DNA of 64,000 nucleotides from Fidelibacterota bacterium (GCA_016845785.1 JAERSH010000044.1:124001-188000), one strand, 5' to 3'; numbered from the stretch's first letter, positions 32,808 to 42,710 are shown. Translations and numbers: made by a program. Notes: generated by a model not told the origin, from the letters alone.

Positions 32808-34238
32808 TTGGTTAATAGAGAATTAATAGAAGTATTTTCTGAAATCGCTCGCGAGAAAAACGTTGAGCGATCAGAACTTGGATCCATTTTAGAGGGATTG
32901 TTCCTTCATCTTGTCGAGCGGGAAAGGGGTGACGCCAGTAATTGTAGTGTGATTGTAAATCTGGATAAAGGCGAATTCGAAATCTATGTAGAAAAAACGA
33001 TTGTAGGTGTAGATGGTGTAGAAGATCCGGTCATGGAAATCACATTGGATGAAATTCGCGAAGTCGATGCCGAATTGGCTGAAGATCTTGAAGTGGGTGA
33101 TTCTTATGTTGAAATCATTGACCCCATGATCTTTGGCAGACGGATGATCCACATGGCCAAACAATTTTTCTCTCAAAAACTGCAAGATGTAGAGAAAAAA
33201 TATATTTACGAAGATTACGCCAATCGTGTAGGCGAAATTGTTATTGGCACCGTGCATCAAGTGCAGCGCGATAACGTGTTCGTCAATATTGAGCACGCAG
33301 AATTGCGGATGCCGAGAAAAGAGCAAATTAAATCCGAGCGATATCGCCGTGGCGATTCCATTCGTTCTGTCATCAAATCAGTAGAGATTACATCTCGCGG
33401 ACCTGATATCGTGATCTCTCGAAGCGATAATCATTTTCTCTACAAAATGTTTGAGATGGAAGTACCAGAGATAGAGGATGGCGTTATCGATATTCGGGCC
33501 ATTGCCCGTCAGCCGGGAGATCGGGCAAAAATTATTGTTCAATCTCATGATCGTAGAATCGATCCTGTTGGTGCTTGTGTGGGAATGAGAGGCAGTCGTA
33601 TTCAAGCCATCGTCCGTGAATTGAATAATGAAAAAATTGATATTGTCAACTATAGTGAACAATCAGAAATTTTAATTTCTCGTGCATTATCTCCTGCGAA
33701 ACCATTAGATCTTTATATCGATGACGATCGGAAATATTGTATCGCTATTTTTGACGATGATGATCTTGAATTGGCCATCGGACGAGGCGGCGTCAATGTG
33801 AATTTAGCTGCCAAATTAACTGAATATCGCATCGATGCATTCGGTAAAAAAGAATATGAACGTAAACGCGTGGAGCAAGAATCATTGTTGGCCGATATTG
33901 ATGGCATGCCCGCCAGAGCTGTAAAACCACTGAGTGAAGCTGGTATTACCTCCGTTTCAGATCTTTTAAATAGTGATGAAGATACGCTGTTGGACATTAA
34001 GGGAATATCTGAAGCATCCTTAGAAAAGATATATGATGCCGTTCAAAATTTTGTGGAAGCAAATCAAGCTGCAGCAGAAGCAGAAGATGTGGAAGAAGCT
34101 ACCGAAGAATTAGAATCGGTAGAATCGGATGCAACGGATGAGGCAGTAACAACGGAAGGCGAATCTGAAGCAGAAGCGGTTGAGGCGGAAGAAGACAAAG
34201 AAGAATCTGAAGAAACATTAGAAAAAGTAGAATCATAA
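32808..34238 (+). CDS. nusA: Transcription termination/antitermination factor NusA
   Basis: 476 residues from TTG 32808 (TTTTGGAGG ahead). Order: NusA N-terminal domain, S1 (GEIVIGTVHQVQRDNVFVNI, from ~143), two KH domains (VGACVGMRGSRIQAIVREL near 260; ELAIGRGGVNVNLAAKL near 325) and a helix-hairpin-helix segment (ITSVSDLLNSDEDTLLDIKG). The last ~55 residues are a very acidic, Glu/Ala-rich tail. NusA binds RNA polymerase and controls pausing, termination and antitermination. Confidence 0.96.
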   Translation: MVNRELIEVFSEIAREKNVERSELGSILEGLFLHLVERERGDASNCSVIVNLDKGEFEIYVEKTIVGVDGVEDPVMEITLDEIREVDAELAEDLEVGDSYVEIIDPMIFGRRMIHMAKQFFSQKLQDVEKKYIYEDYANRVGEIVIGTVHQVQRDNVFVNIEHAELRMPRKEQIKSERYRRGDSIRSVIKSVEITSRGPDIVISRSDNHFLYKMFEMEVPEIEDGVIDIRAIARQPGDRAKIIVQSHDRRIDPVGACVGMRGSRIQAIVRELNNEKIDIVNYSEQSEILISRALSPAKPLDLYIDDDRKYCIAIFDDDDLELAIGRGGVNVNLAAKLTEYRIDAFGKKEYERKRVEQESLLADIDGMPARAVKPLSEAGITSVSDLLNSDEDTLLDIKGISEASLEKIYDAVQNFVEANQAAAEAEDVEEATEELESVESDATDEAVTTEGESEAEAVEAEEDKEESEETLEKVES

Positions 34239-34242
34239 TTAC

Positions 34243-36714
34243 ATGGCAAAACGTCGCATATTTCAAATTGCTAAAGAACTGAATATTTCTCACACAGAAA
34301 TCCTATCCTTTTTGAAAGGAAAAGGTATCTTTGTGGGCAGTCATATGGCACCCGTAGAAGAGGATACCTACCAGATTATTTTAGCAGAATTCCATAAAGA
34401 TAAGGAATCGGTTGAAAGATATCGAAAAGAGCAAGTGCGGCGGGAGATTCATGATACAAGAATTCTCGAACAGCAAAAGGCGAATAAAAAATTAAAGCTA
34501 TTAACCCTTCAGGAACAGCGGGAGCTGGAAGTTGAAGAGCGGAAAAAAGCAGAAGTAGAAAAGAAAGAAAAAGAAGAAGCCGCACGATTAGCTGCGCTGG
34601 AAGAAGAACAAAGAGTTCAAGAAGAAAAGGTTCGAAAAGAAAAAGAAGAATCTGAACGTAAGCAACGTGAAGAAGAACGGGCTAAAGCAGAAAAAGAACG
34701 AAAAAAGAAGGAAGCGGCCAAGCCCAAGAAAAAATTACGAAAAATAGATCTTTCTGAAATTGAAGCCCAAGTGGGTAAAGGCACAACCCACCGCCGAACT
34801 GACTCCAGAAAGAAGATGGATGCCAAAAAGGCAAAATCTGCTGCGGAAACCGTTCGAAAAATCACAGCTAAAATCGATACGAAATCCAAAAAGAAAGTCT
34901 ATAGAAAAGAAAAAGACATTGTAGATGAATCCGCAGCTGCAGTGGAAGCAAAGCCCATTAAAATTGCTGAATTTTCAAGTGTAGATGAATTGGCTAAAAT
35001 ATTTGAAACCCGTTCAAACGATGTAATTCAAAAATGTATGGGACTGGGCATACTAGCCACCATTAACCAACGATTAGATTGGGACGTCATTGAATTGCTG
35101 GCTGAGGAGTACGGTTTTGCTGCTGAAAAGATGGAAGATGTTGGAGAAGAATTATTTTCCCTTGAAGAAACATCTGAAGATGTAGAGAAAGCTGTTGAGC
35201 GATCTCCAGTGGTTACTGTAATGGGGCATGTGGATCACGGAAAAACATCCCTATTAGATTATATACGAGAAACCAACGTGGTAGGCGGCGAATCTGGAGG
35301 TATCACCCAGCACGTTGGTGCATATCGCGTGGAATTAAAAGATGGTAATGCTGTCACATTTTTAGATACACCTGGTCACGAAGCGTTTACGGCCATGCGT
35401 GCTAGAGGTGCCCAAGTGACGGATATTGTGGTGGTGGTTGTTGCGGCAAACGATGGCGTTATGCCCCAAACAGTTGAAGCGATTGACCATGCGAAAGCAG
35501 CAGATGTTCCCCTCGTAATTGCCATCAATAAAATTGATTTACCTGATATTGATTTAGAACGGGTAAGACGTGAACTTTCTGAACATAATGTATTGGTTGA
35601 AGATTGGGGTGGAAAAGTACAAGCCATTCCGATTTCAGCGAAAACAGGCCAAGGCATTGATGACTTATTGGCATCCATGTTAGTTGAATCTGAAATGTTG
35701 GAATTAAAAGCCAATGCAGATACACTGGCTCGTGGAACAGTCGTTGATTCCAAACTGGATAAAGGGCATGGTCCAATTGCCACAGTCCTCATTCAAAAAG
35801 GTACATTAAAAATTGGCGATCCTTTCATTTGTAATAATATTCCCGGAAAAGTTCGGGCCATGATGAATGAACGGGGACAGCGAATTAAAGAAGTGGGACC
35901 ATCCCATCCGGTACAGATTTTAGGATTTGACCAAGTGCCTCAATCTGCAGATATCTTTGCAGTGGTTGAGGATGAGAAAGAAATTAAACGCATTGCATCA
36001 GAACGCCAGAGATTGAAGCGTGAGATCGATCAGAAAAAGATTGCAGCACAAACGCTGGATGCCATGTCTGCCCTCATTAAAGAAGGCGCTATTAAAAATT
36101 TACCCATTATCATTAAAGGTGATGTGGATGGATCAATTGAAGCGTTGTCTGAGCAATTAGAAAAAATCGCGCATGATGAAGTAGGCGTTCAAGTCATTCA
36201 TAAAGCGGTAGGTATGGTATCTGAATCGGATGTCTTGCTTGCAGCTGCATCCAATGCCGTTATTATTGGTTTTCACGTTCAAGTCTCTTCCAACGCTAAA
36301 TTACAGGCTAGACAGGAAGGGGTAGATATCCGTACCTATAATGTGATTTACAATGCCGTAGAAGAAGTGACCCGCGCACTTGAAGGATTACTCGAGCCGG
36401 AAGAGGTTGAAGAAAGTTTAGGTCGAGCTATTGTTCAAACGCCGTTTAAAATTCCAAAAATTGGTTTTATTGCAGGTTCGAAAGTGCTTGAAGGTACCAT
36501 CGTGAGAAATGCGAAAGCTCGAGTGATTCGAGATGATGAAGAAATTGCATCCGGCGAAATTAATTCATTAAAGCATTTGAAAGATGATGCCAAAGAAATC
36601 CGCGAAGGATTTGAGTGCGGTATTGGTGTCGATAATTTCTCCAAATTCAAAGAAGGAGATATTATTGTGTGTTATGAAATCAAATCGATAAAGAGGACGC
36701 TAGAAGTCAATTGA
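34243..36714 (+). CDS. infB: Translation initiation factor IF-2
   Basis: 823 residues. An IF2_N unit at 1-50 is followed by a long Lys/Glu-rich helical linker to ~210, then a second IF2_N-like unit (~245-300). The GTPase domain has GHVDHGKT (328-335), DTPGHEAF and NKIDLP, and the C-terminal domains II-IV end KEGDIIVCYEIKSIKRTLE. It positions fMet-tRNA on the 30S subunit and promotes subunit joining. It overlaps rbfA by 4 bases. Confidence 0.97.
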   Translation: MAKRRIFQIAKELNISHTEILSFLKGKGIFVGSHMAPVEEDTYQIILAEFHKDKESVERYRKEQVRREIHDTRILEQQKANKKLKLLTLQEQRELEVEERKKAEVEKKEKEEAARLAALEEEQRVQEEKVRKEKEESERKQREEERAKAEKERKKKEAAKPKKKLRKIDLSEIEAQVGKGTTHRRTDSRKKMDAKKAKSAAETVRKITAKIDTKSKKKVYRKEKDIVDESAAAVEAKPIKIAEFSSVDELAKIFETRSNDVIQKCMGLGILATINQRLDWDVIELLAEEYGFAAEKMEDVGEELFSLEETSEDVEKAVERSPVVTVMGHVDHGKTSLLDYIRETNVVGGESGGITQHVGAYRVELKDGNAVTFLDTPGHEAFTAMRARGAQVTDIVVVVVAANDGVMPQTVEAIDHAKAADVPLVIAINKIDLPDIDLERVRRELSEHNVLVEDWGGKVQAIPISAKTGQGIDDLLASMLVESEMLELKANADTLARGTVVDSKLDKGHGPIATVLIQKGTLKIGDPFICNNIPGKVRAMMNERGQRIKEVGPSHPVQILGFDQVPQSADIFAVVEDEKEIKRIASERQRLKREIDQKKIAAQTLDAMSALIKEGAIKNLPIIIKGDVDGSIEALSEQLEKIAHDEVGVQVIHKAVGMVSESDVLLAAASNAVIIGFHVQVSSNAKLQARQEGVDIRTYNVIYNAVEEVTRALEGLLEPEEVEESLGRAIVQTPFKIPKIGFIAGSKVLEGTIVRNAKARVIRDDEEIASGEINSLKHLKDDAKEIREGFECGIGVDNFSKFKEGDIIVCYEIKSIKRTLEVN

Positions 36715-37070
36715 GAAGTGAACGGCCCTATAAGAGAACAGATCGGGTCGCGAATGAAATCCAAAATATTTTAGGACAAGTTCAGACCCAGTTTATTGAT
36801 TTATCCGATTTGGGATTTATAACCTTTTCACATGTGACCGTCTCTCCCGACCTGAAAAATGCGAAAGTATTTTTTAGTGTAGTCCAGAAAAAGAAATCTA
36901 TCCCAGTGATTGAATCTGAAATGAATGCCAAAGCAAAAGCCTTTCGCAAATATCTTGGACAAGAATTAAGAATTAAATATACACCTCGATTAAAATTTTT
37001 CTATGATGATACCATGTCTTATGCTCAAAAACTGGATACCATTTTTCACGATTTAGACACGAAAGATTGA
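36711..37070 (+). CDS. rbfA: Ribosome-binding factor A
   Basis: 119 residues with the KH-like RbfA fold: RTDRVANEIQNILGQV at the start, the central strand FITFSHVTVSPDLKNAKVFF (residues ~37-56) and IKYTPRLKFFYDDTM near the end. It helps mature the 5' end of 16S rRNA. TTG 36711 is coupled to the infB stop, and truB starts at the base after its stop, preserving the usual gene order. Confidence 0.95.
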   Translation: MRSERPYKRTDRVANEIQNILGQVQTQFIDLSDLGFITFSHVTVSPDLKNAKVFFSVVQKKKSIPVIESEMNAKAKAFRKYLGQELRIKYTPRLKFFYDDTMSYAQKLDTIFHDLDTKD

Positions 37071-37724
37071 ATGATTTATAATATTTATAAACCAGTGGAT
37101 TGGACCAGTTTTGATGTGGTAAAGAAAATTCGCGGTATTACGAAAGAAAAGAAGGTGGGGCATGGCGGCACATTAGATCCTTTCGCTGAAGGCGTCCTCA
37201 TAATTGGCACAGGGAAAGACACCAAATCATTAACAGAAATATCAGGATCGACTAAATCTTACCGCGCTATTTTAAAATTAGGTGAAGCCACGGAAACGCT
37301 GGACAATGAAGGTCCGGTTATCGAGAAGAAAACCATTCCCGAATTCACTGAGGCATTTTTAAAGGACACTATTTATAGTTTTAAAGGGAATTACACCCAC
37401 ACACCGCCCATGCATTCTGCGAAACGGGTTGATGGTGTACGTCTCTATAAATTGGCTCGACAGAATAAAATCGTGGCTAGAGAACCGGTCACCGTAAAAA
37501 TTGAATGTATGACCTTAAACAATTATGACAGTGATTTTATTGATTTCTCCGTCATTTGTTCAAAGGGGACTTATATTCGTGTTTTGGGCAAGGATATTGC
37601 AGAAAAATTGGGCACAGTCGGCCACCTTATTAAATTAATCCGGACACGGGTGGGCAGTCATGATATTGAAGAATCTGTTCCGATTAAAACATTCGAATCA
37701 TCATGGATGTCTACCGCGCATTAA
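37071..37724 (+). CDS. truB: tRNA pseudouridine(55) synthase
   Basis: 217 residues, on the short side because the C-terminal PUA region seems missing. The catalytic Asp lies in GHGGTLDPFAEGVLIIGTG (residues ~24-42), the KSYRA segment follows at ~63 and the THTPPMHSAKRVDGVRLYKL block at ~101. It makes pseudouridine 55 in the T loop of tRNAs. The short form is common outside Proteobacteria. It overlaps ribF by 22 bases. Confidence 0.93.
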   Translation: MIYNIYKPVDWTSFDVVKKIRGITKEKKVGHGGTLDPFAEGVLIIGTGKDTKSLTEISGSTKSYRAILKLGEATETLDNEGPVIEKKTIPEFTEAFLKDTIYSFKGNYTHTPPMHSAKRVDGVRLYKLARQNKIVAREPVTVKIECMTLNNYDSDFIDFSVICSKGTYIRVLGKDIAEKLGTVGHLIKLIRTRVGSHDIEESVPIKTFESSWMSTAH

Positions 37725-38638
37725 CGGATATACCTTATTTGCCCGGCTCTGTGGTCACCATCGGCACATTTGACGGGTGTCATCGTGGTCATCAAGAAAT
37801 TATCAAAAAAGTAATTTCTGTGGCCGAATCAAAGCACGCCTCTTCTGTATTGATTACATTTGATCCCCATCCACGCCATATATTGCAATCGGGACAGAAA
37901 TTGCCCATGCTGATGCATATCGATAAAAAGTTGGAGATATTGGAATCTTTTCATGTGGATACCGTATTGGTAATTCCATTTGATGCGGCATTTTCTCAAT
38001 GGACAGCGGATCAATTTCTTAGTGATATTGTGGTAAAATATTTTGATCCCACCACTGCTATAGTGGGATATGACCATCATTTTGGATATGATCGGGAAGG
38101 GTCCCCAAAATTCTTAACCGAATATGGTGAGCAACATGGTTTTGATGTGGATGTGGTGTCACCCATTTCCGATGAAAATGTGACCCTTTCTAGCACGCAT
38201 ATTCGGAATTTGATCCAAAATGGATTTGTCCGCCGCGCTTCATTTGAATTGGGATGGGTCTATGGATTTGAGGCAAAAGTGATTCATGGGGCAGGGCGAG
38301 GAAAAGACCTTGGATTCCCAACCGCAAACTTCATTCCGGAAGAAGAAAACCAGTTGGTTCCCGCCAATGGCGTATATTTTATCCGTGGAAGGATTAATGG
38401 GAAAAATCTATATGGAATGTGTAATTTAGGTGTTCGTCCTACCTTTGATGAGACGGAATTTGTGATGGAGGTTCACTTCTTTGACTTAGCGTTAACAAAC
38501 ATCTATGGAAAAATCATAACTGTAGAATTTTTAGAACGGATTCGAGATGAAGAAAAATTCTCTAATCCGAAAGCTTTAATTGAACAATTAAATAAAGATA
38601 AACAGTTCTGCATGAGATTGATGCAGAAATATAAATAG
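37703..38638 (+). CDS. ribF: Bifunctional riboflavin kinase/FAD synthetase
   Basis: 311 residues. N-terminal FMN adenylyltransferase: VTIGTFDGCHRGHQEII (residues ~18-34) and VGYDHHFGYDREGSP. C-terminal riboflavin kinase from ~185: GAGRGKDLGFPTANFIPEE and GVYFIRGRINGKNLYGMCNL. It converts riboflavin to FMN and FAD in the cytoplasm. The position between truB and rpsO is typical. Confidence 0.96.
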   Translation: MDVYRALTDIPYLPGSVVTIGTFDGCHRGHQEIIKKVISVAESKHASSVLITFDPHPRHILQSGQKLPMLMHIDKKLEILESFHVDTVLVIPFDAAFSQWTADQFLSDIVVKYFDPTTAIVGYDHHFGYDREGSPKFLTEYGEQHGFDVDVVSPISDENVTLSSTHIRNLIQNGFVRRASFELGWVYGFEAKVIHGAGRGKDLGFPTANFIPEEENQLVPANGVYFIRGRINGKNLYGMCNLGVRPTFDETEFVMEVHFFDLALTNIYGKIITVEFLERIRDEEKFSNPKALIEQLNKDKQFCMRLMQKYK

Positions 38639-38646
38639 GAGACAAA

Positions 38647-38919
38647 ATGTCCTTAACAAACGAACAAATACAAGAAATTGTAAACATATTCGGTAAAGAT
38701 GAAAAAGATACTGGCTCGTCTGAAGTGCAAGTTGCTTTATTAACAGCAAGAATCAGATCGCTTACTGAACATGCAAAAGCGAATAAAAAAGATAACCATT
38801 CCCGACGTGGATTGGTCATGCTGGTATCACAGCGTAAAAAACTATTAAAGTATCTTCGCCGAACAAATCCTGAGTCTTACTTGAATGTAACTCAAGAATT
38901 AGCGATTCGCCGTAACTAA
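38647..38919 (+). CDS. rpsO: 30S ribosomal protein S15
   Basis: 90 residues, the standard size. It shows the four-helix pattern with TGSSEVQVALLTARIRSLTE (residues ~24-43), the rRNA-contact HSRRGLVMLVSQRKKLLKYL, and an ending typical of S15. It binds the central domain of 16S rRNA. An AGGAG ribosome-binding site sits in the 8-base gap after ribF. pnp follows 20 bases downstream as in most bacteria, so mutual control via mRNA processing is possible. Confidence 0.97.
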   Translation: MSLTNEQIQEIVNIFGKDEKDTGSSEVQVALLTARIRSLTEHAKANKKDNHSRRGLVMLVSQRKKLLKYLRRTNPESYLNVTQELAIRRN

Positions 38920-38939
38920 GAGAGAACAAGAGAATAATA

Positions 38940-41120
38940 ATGAAAAAACAAGAGATGAAACTCAATGGCAGCGCATTGTCAATTGAGACCGGACAGGTTG
39001 CACGGCAATCATCCGGATCAGTTATCGTACGACATGGCGAGACCGCCATCCTGGTAGCTGTAAATGCGGCGAAACAAGCACGCGAAGATGTGGATTTTTT
39101 CCCTCTACAAGTGGAATATAGAGAACGCCATTATGCCGGTGGTAAAATACCGGGTGGATTTTTTAAACGAGAAGCACGGCCTTCGGAACATGAAATATTA
39201 ACCAGTCGATTGACTGACCGTCCGATTCGCCCGCTTTTCCCAAAATCATTTAGAAACGAAACACAAGTTATCATCACGGTTTTATCCAGTGATGGTGAAA
39301 ATATGGCTGATACTTTGGCCGGTGTAGGTGCATCTGCTGCACTCATGATTTCTGACATCCCATTTAACGGACCTATCGCCACTGTGCGTGTGGGACGTAT
39401 AGATGGTGAGTTTGTTGTGAACCCTACTCGTACACAAATGGAAGATTCGGATATGGAGATTATTGTCTCCGGAAACGAACAGACCATTGTGATGGTTGAA
39501 GGTGAAGCAAAGCTCATTACAGAAGAAGAGTTTTTAGATGCCATGAAATTTGCCCATGGGCCAATCAAAGAATTGATCGCCCTGCAAAATACATTGGTAT
39601 CCGAAATTGAAGTGGTGAAACGAGACATTGCCGAAGAAGAAACAGATGCAGATTTAGAAAAATCTATTGCTGATATTGTATCTTCAAAAATCGAAGATGC
39701 CATCAAAACAGGTGATAAGCACGAGCGTGAAGGTAAAATTGATGCATTGAAAACAGAAGCGGTTGCTGCATTTGAAGAATCCCATCCGGAATCTGAAAAA
39801 GCGGTGATGGGCTTTGTGAATGATCAATTAAAAACAGCGTTTCGTGAACAGATTTTATCTGATGGTGTGCGGTCAGACGGCCGTAAAACTACGGATATTC
39901 GTCCCATAACCATTGAAACAGGTATTCTGCCTAGAACACACGGTTCTGCATTATTCACTCGCGGTGAAACACAGGCGATTGTGGTGCTAACCATGGGTAC
40001 ACCCAGTGATGAACAAATCATTGACAGTATGGATGTGGATGCGAAGAAGAAGTTTTTCCTTCATTACAACTTCCCGCCTTACTGTGTCGGTGAAACAGGT
40101 CGAATCGGTTTTACCAGTCGACGTGAAGTGGGCCATGGAAACCTTGCAGAACGTGCCGTGAAAGAAGTATTGCCCGATTATGATGATTTTCCATACACAG
40201 TTCGGATTGTGTCCGAAATTACTGAATCAAATGGATCTTCATCTATGGCATCCGTTTGCGGTGGTTCATTAGCACTAATGAATGCGGGCGCACCCTCAAA
40301 AGGTCACGTGGCCGGTATAGCCATGGGGCTCATCAAAGATGGTGACCGTTATGCTGTTCTGAGCGATATCCTTGGTGCTGAAGATCATTTAGGCGACATG
40401 GATTTCAAAGTGGCCGGAACGCGAGATGGTATTTCAGCCATTCAATTGGATTTGAAAATTGATGGCATTTCCTTCGAATTGATGGAAGAAGCATTGGCCC
40501 AAGCCAAAGCCGGTAGAAACCATATCTTGGATGTGATGTATGAAGCGGTTCCAGAACCACAAGAAATGTCTAAATATGCGCCGAAAGTGCTATCACTTCA
40601 AATTAATCCTGAGAAGATTGGTGGATTAATTGGTCCTGGCGGCAAAACGATTAAAAAGATCATTGCGGACACAGAATGTGATATCAACGTGGATGATGAT
40701 GGTATTGTTACTGCAGCCAGCTTAGATCTAAAGCGTTGTCAAGAGGCAATCGAAATCGTTCGGGCTATTACATTAGAACCAGAAGTTGGAATGGAATTTG
40801 ACGGGAGTATTACCCGCTTAATGACTTTTGGTGCATTTGTTGAATTTGCACCGGGACGCGAAGGCTTGATTCATATTTCTGAATTGGAATGGCATCGGGT
40901 CGAGAAGGTAGAGGATGTTGTTAAGCCCGGTGATCCCGTTCGCGTAAAACTGATTAAAGTAGACGACCAGGGTCGATTAGACTTTAGTCGGAAGGCATTG
41001 CTCGAAAAACCGGAAGGTTATGTAGAGCGTCCACCAAGAGAGCGCCATGATAACCGCCGAAGCAACAATCGTGGTGGGAATCGTCAAGGTGGTGGCAGAA
41101 AGCCATTCAGACGTAATTAA
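38940..41120 (+). CDS. pnp: Polyribonucleotide nucleotidyltransferase
   Basis: 726 residues. Two RNase PH-type cores are present (first: IVRHGETAILVAVNAA; second, from ~310: GVRSDGRKTTDIRP and FTRGETQAIVVLTMG). The KH domain contains IGGLIGPGGKTIKKII (~560-575) and the S1 domain GLIHISELEWHRVEKV (~641-656). The tail is Arg/Gly/Asn-rich (RRSNNRGGNRQGGGRKPF). It degrades RNA 3'-5' phosphorolytically as part of the degradosome. Confidence 0.97.
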   Translation: MKKQEMKLNGSALSIETGQVARQSSGSVIVRHGETAILVAVNAAKQAREDVDFFPLQVEYRERHYAGGKIPGGFFKREARPSEHEILTSRLTDRPIRPLFPKSFRNETQVIITVLSSDGENMADTLAGVGASAALMISDIPFNGPIATVRVGRIDGEFVVNPTRTQMEDSDMEIIVSGNEQTIVMVEGEAKLITEEEFLDAMKFAHGPIKELIALQNTLVSEIEVVKRDIAEEETDADLEKSIADIVSSKIEDAIKTGDKHEREGKIDALKTEAVAAFEESHPESEKAVMGFVNDQLKTAFREQILSDGVRSDGRKTTDIRPITIETGILPRTHGSALFTRGETQAIVVLTMGTPSDEQIIDSMDVDAKKKFFLHYNFPPYCVGETGRIGFTSRREVGHGNLAERAVKEVLPDYDDFPYTVRIVSEITESNGSSSMASVCGGSLALMNAGAPSKGHVAGIAMGLIKDGDRYAVLSDILGAEDHLGDMDFKVAGTRDGISAIQLDLKIDGISFELMEEALAQAKAGRNHILDVMYEAVPEPQEMSKYAPKVLSLQINPEKIGGLIGPGGKTIKKIIADTECDINVDDDGIVTAASLDLKRCQEAIEIVRAITLEPEVGMEFDGSITRLMTFGAFVEFAPGREGLIHISELEWHRVEKVEDVVKPGDPVRVKLIKVDDQGRLDFSRKALLEKPEGYVERPPRERHDNRRSNNRGGNRQGGGRKPFRRN

Positions 41121-41143
41121 AACCAATTGATTGGAGCGTTCAG

Positions 41144-42259
41144 TTGATCATCGGTACACCAAAAGAGATTAAAGCCCATGAAAACAGGGTGGCATTGACA
41201 CCCCATGTGGCTTTAGAGCTCACGCGATCAGGACATACCGTCTTGATTGAATCAAGCGCAGGCGATTCTTCTGGGTTTTCGGACATGGACTACAAATCAG
41301 TCGGTTGTAAAATCGTATCCTCACCAAAGGAAATTTTTACAGATGCTGAAATGGTAGTTAAAGTGAAAGAACCCCAACCGGTAGAAGTGGAGATGTGCCA
41401 TAAGGATACAACCTTATTTACATATTTTCACTTCGCTGCTGATGAATCATTAACGCAAGGATTTTTAGATTCTGGCGCCACTGCTATTGCCTATGAAACC
41501 ATCATGCTTAAGGATGGATCTTTACCGTTGCTCATTCCCATGAGTGAAGTGGCGGGGCGGATGTCCGTTCAGGAAGGTGCAAAATACCTGGAAAAATTCC
41601 ATGGTGGACGCGGCAAGCTATTGGGCGGTGTTCCCGGTGTAGAGCCGGGGACTGTTACTATTTTGGGCGGTGGTATCGTCGGTACCAATGCGGCACATAT
41701 TGCTGCGGGACTGGGTGCCAATGTCAATATTCTGGACGTAAACCTAAACCGGTTACGGTATCTGGATGAAATCATGCCCAAAAATGTGCGAACGATCTAT
41801 AGCAATCAATACAATTTGCAGGAATTACTGCCCCGAACCGATTTATTGATCGGGGCAGTCCTGATTCCAGGTGCAAAGGCACCCAATCTAGTCACTCGAG
41901 ATATGTTAGGTTTAATGGTCCCCGGAACAGTGCTGGTCGATGTAGCCGTGGATCAAGGGGGATGTATTGAAACGTGTAAGCCCACAACGCATGAAGAACC
42001 CATTTATGAAGTAGATGGTATTATTCATTACTGCGTGGCCAATATGCCTGGGGCAGTGCCCTTTACATCCACAACTGCATTAACCAATGCAACCAGTCCA
42101 TATATTTTGCGCTTGGCGAATCAAGGCATTCTAAACGCTTTGCAATCCGATACAGCATTATTGCAGGGATTAAATACATACAATGGTCAAGTAACACACG
42201 CCGGTGTGGCCAATGCCTTTGATATGGATTATACTGCCCCGGATAAAGCGATAGCTTAA
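41144..42259 (+). CDS. ald: Alanine dehydrogenase
   Basis: 371 residues from TTG 41144 (GGAGCG ahead). The N-terminal signature IGTPKEIKAHENRVALTPH (2-20), YFHFAADESLTQGFLDSGAT and the NAD-binding VTILGGGIVGTNAAHIAAGL (~170-189) are intact. It interconverts alanine and pyruvate + ammonia. The window also encodes an alanine-type symporter (19146-20693), so the organism may use alanine as a nitrogen or carbon source. Confidence 0.96.
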   Translation: MIIGTPKEIKAHENRVALTPHVALELTRSGHTVLIESSAGDSSGFSDMDYKSVGCKIVSSPKEIFTDAEMVVKVKEPQPVEVEMCHKDTTLFTYFHFAADESLTQGFLDSGATAIAYETIMLKDGSLPLLIPMSEVAGRMSVQEGAKYLEKFHGGRGKLLGGVPGVEPGTVTILGGGIVGTNAAHIAAGLGANVNILDVNLNRLRYLDEIMPKNVRTIYSNQYNLQELLPRTDLLIGAVLIPGAKAPNLVTRDMLGLMVPGTVLVDVAVDQGGCIETCKPTTHEEPIYEVDGIIHYCVANMPGAVPFTSTTALTNATSPYILRLANQGILNALQSDTALLQGLNTYNGQVTHAGVANAFDMDYTAPDKAIA

Positions 42260-42304
42260 ATCCATTCTTTTTCTTCCATAATACTTGTTTTAAGATAGTT
42301 TATT

Positions 42305-42325
42305 AACTAATATAAAGTATTAGTT
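42305..42325. promoter_or_regulatory. Perfect inverted repeat upstream of the MerR-type gene
   Basis: AACTAATA and TATTAGTT flank a 5-base TAAAG spacer, ending 15 bases before the MerR-family start. MerR proteins bind such dyads, so this is a candidate autoregulatory operator. No second copy was seen in the window. Confidence 0.5.
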
Positions 42326-42340
42326 GAATAGGTATTTTAC

Positions 42341-42706
42341 ATGGACACCCATCCGCAATCGATCAAAAAACTCTACTACTCCATTGGCGAAGTCAGTAAA
42401 ACCACTGAATTGAAGCAGTATGTGCTTCGTTATTGGGAAACAGAGTTTAAGCAATTAAATCCCTCAAAGAACAAAGCTGGGAATCGCACATATCGTCAAA
42501 AAGATATTGACCTTATTTTGCGAATTAAAGATTTACTCTATAATCAAAAGTTTACCATTGAAGGCGCTCGGAATATGTTAAGTGGTGAAGAGGAAATGCC
42601 GATTGAAACATCGGTAGAATCCGAAGCAAAGACTGGCGTTGATTTAGATTTATTGATTAAAATTAGGGGTGAATTAAAGTCTATTTTAGAAGACTTAAGA
42701 CAATAA
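42341..42706 (+). CDS. MerR-family transcriptional regulator
   Basis: 121 residues. The winged HTH starts YYSIGEVSKTTELKQYVLRY and contains the typical WETEFKQLNPSKNKAGNRTY (residues ~29-48), then DIDLILRIKDLLYNQKFTIE and a short C-terminal coiled-coil helix for dimerisation. No ligand-binding or metal-binding cysteines are visible, as in the short MlrA/HspR-like group. tRNA-Pro(GGG) lies 4 bases past its stop, so both are probably transcribed together up to the terminator at 42798. Confidence 0.88.
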   Translation: MDTHPQSIKKLYYSIGEVSKTTELKQYVLRYWETEFKQLNPSKNKAGNRTYRQKDIDLILRIKDLLYNQKFTIEGARNMLSGEEEMPIETSVESEAKTGVDLDLLIKIRGELKSILEDLRQ

Positions 42707-42710
42707 TAAT

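Noticed and set aside
34064-34293. Ser/Ala- and Leu/Pro-rich minus-strand frames opposite the NusA tail
   Set aside because: They mirror the acidic Glu/Ala tail of NusA and have no independent coding support.
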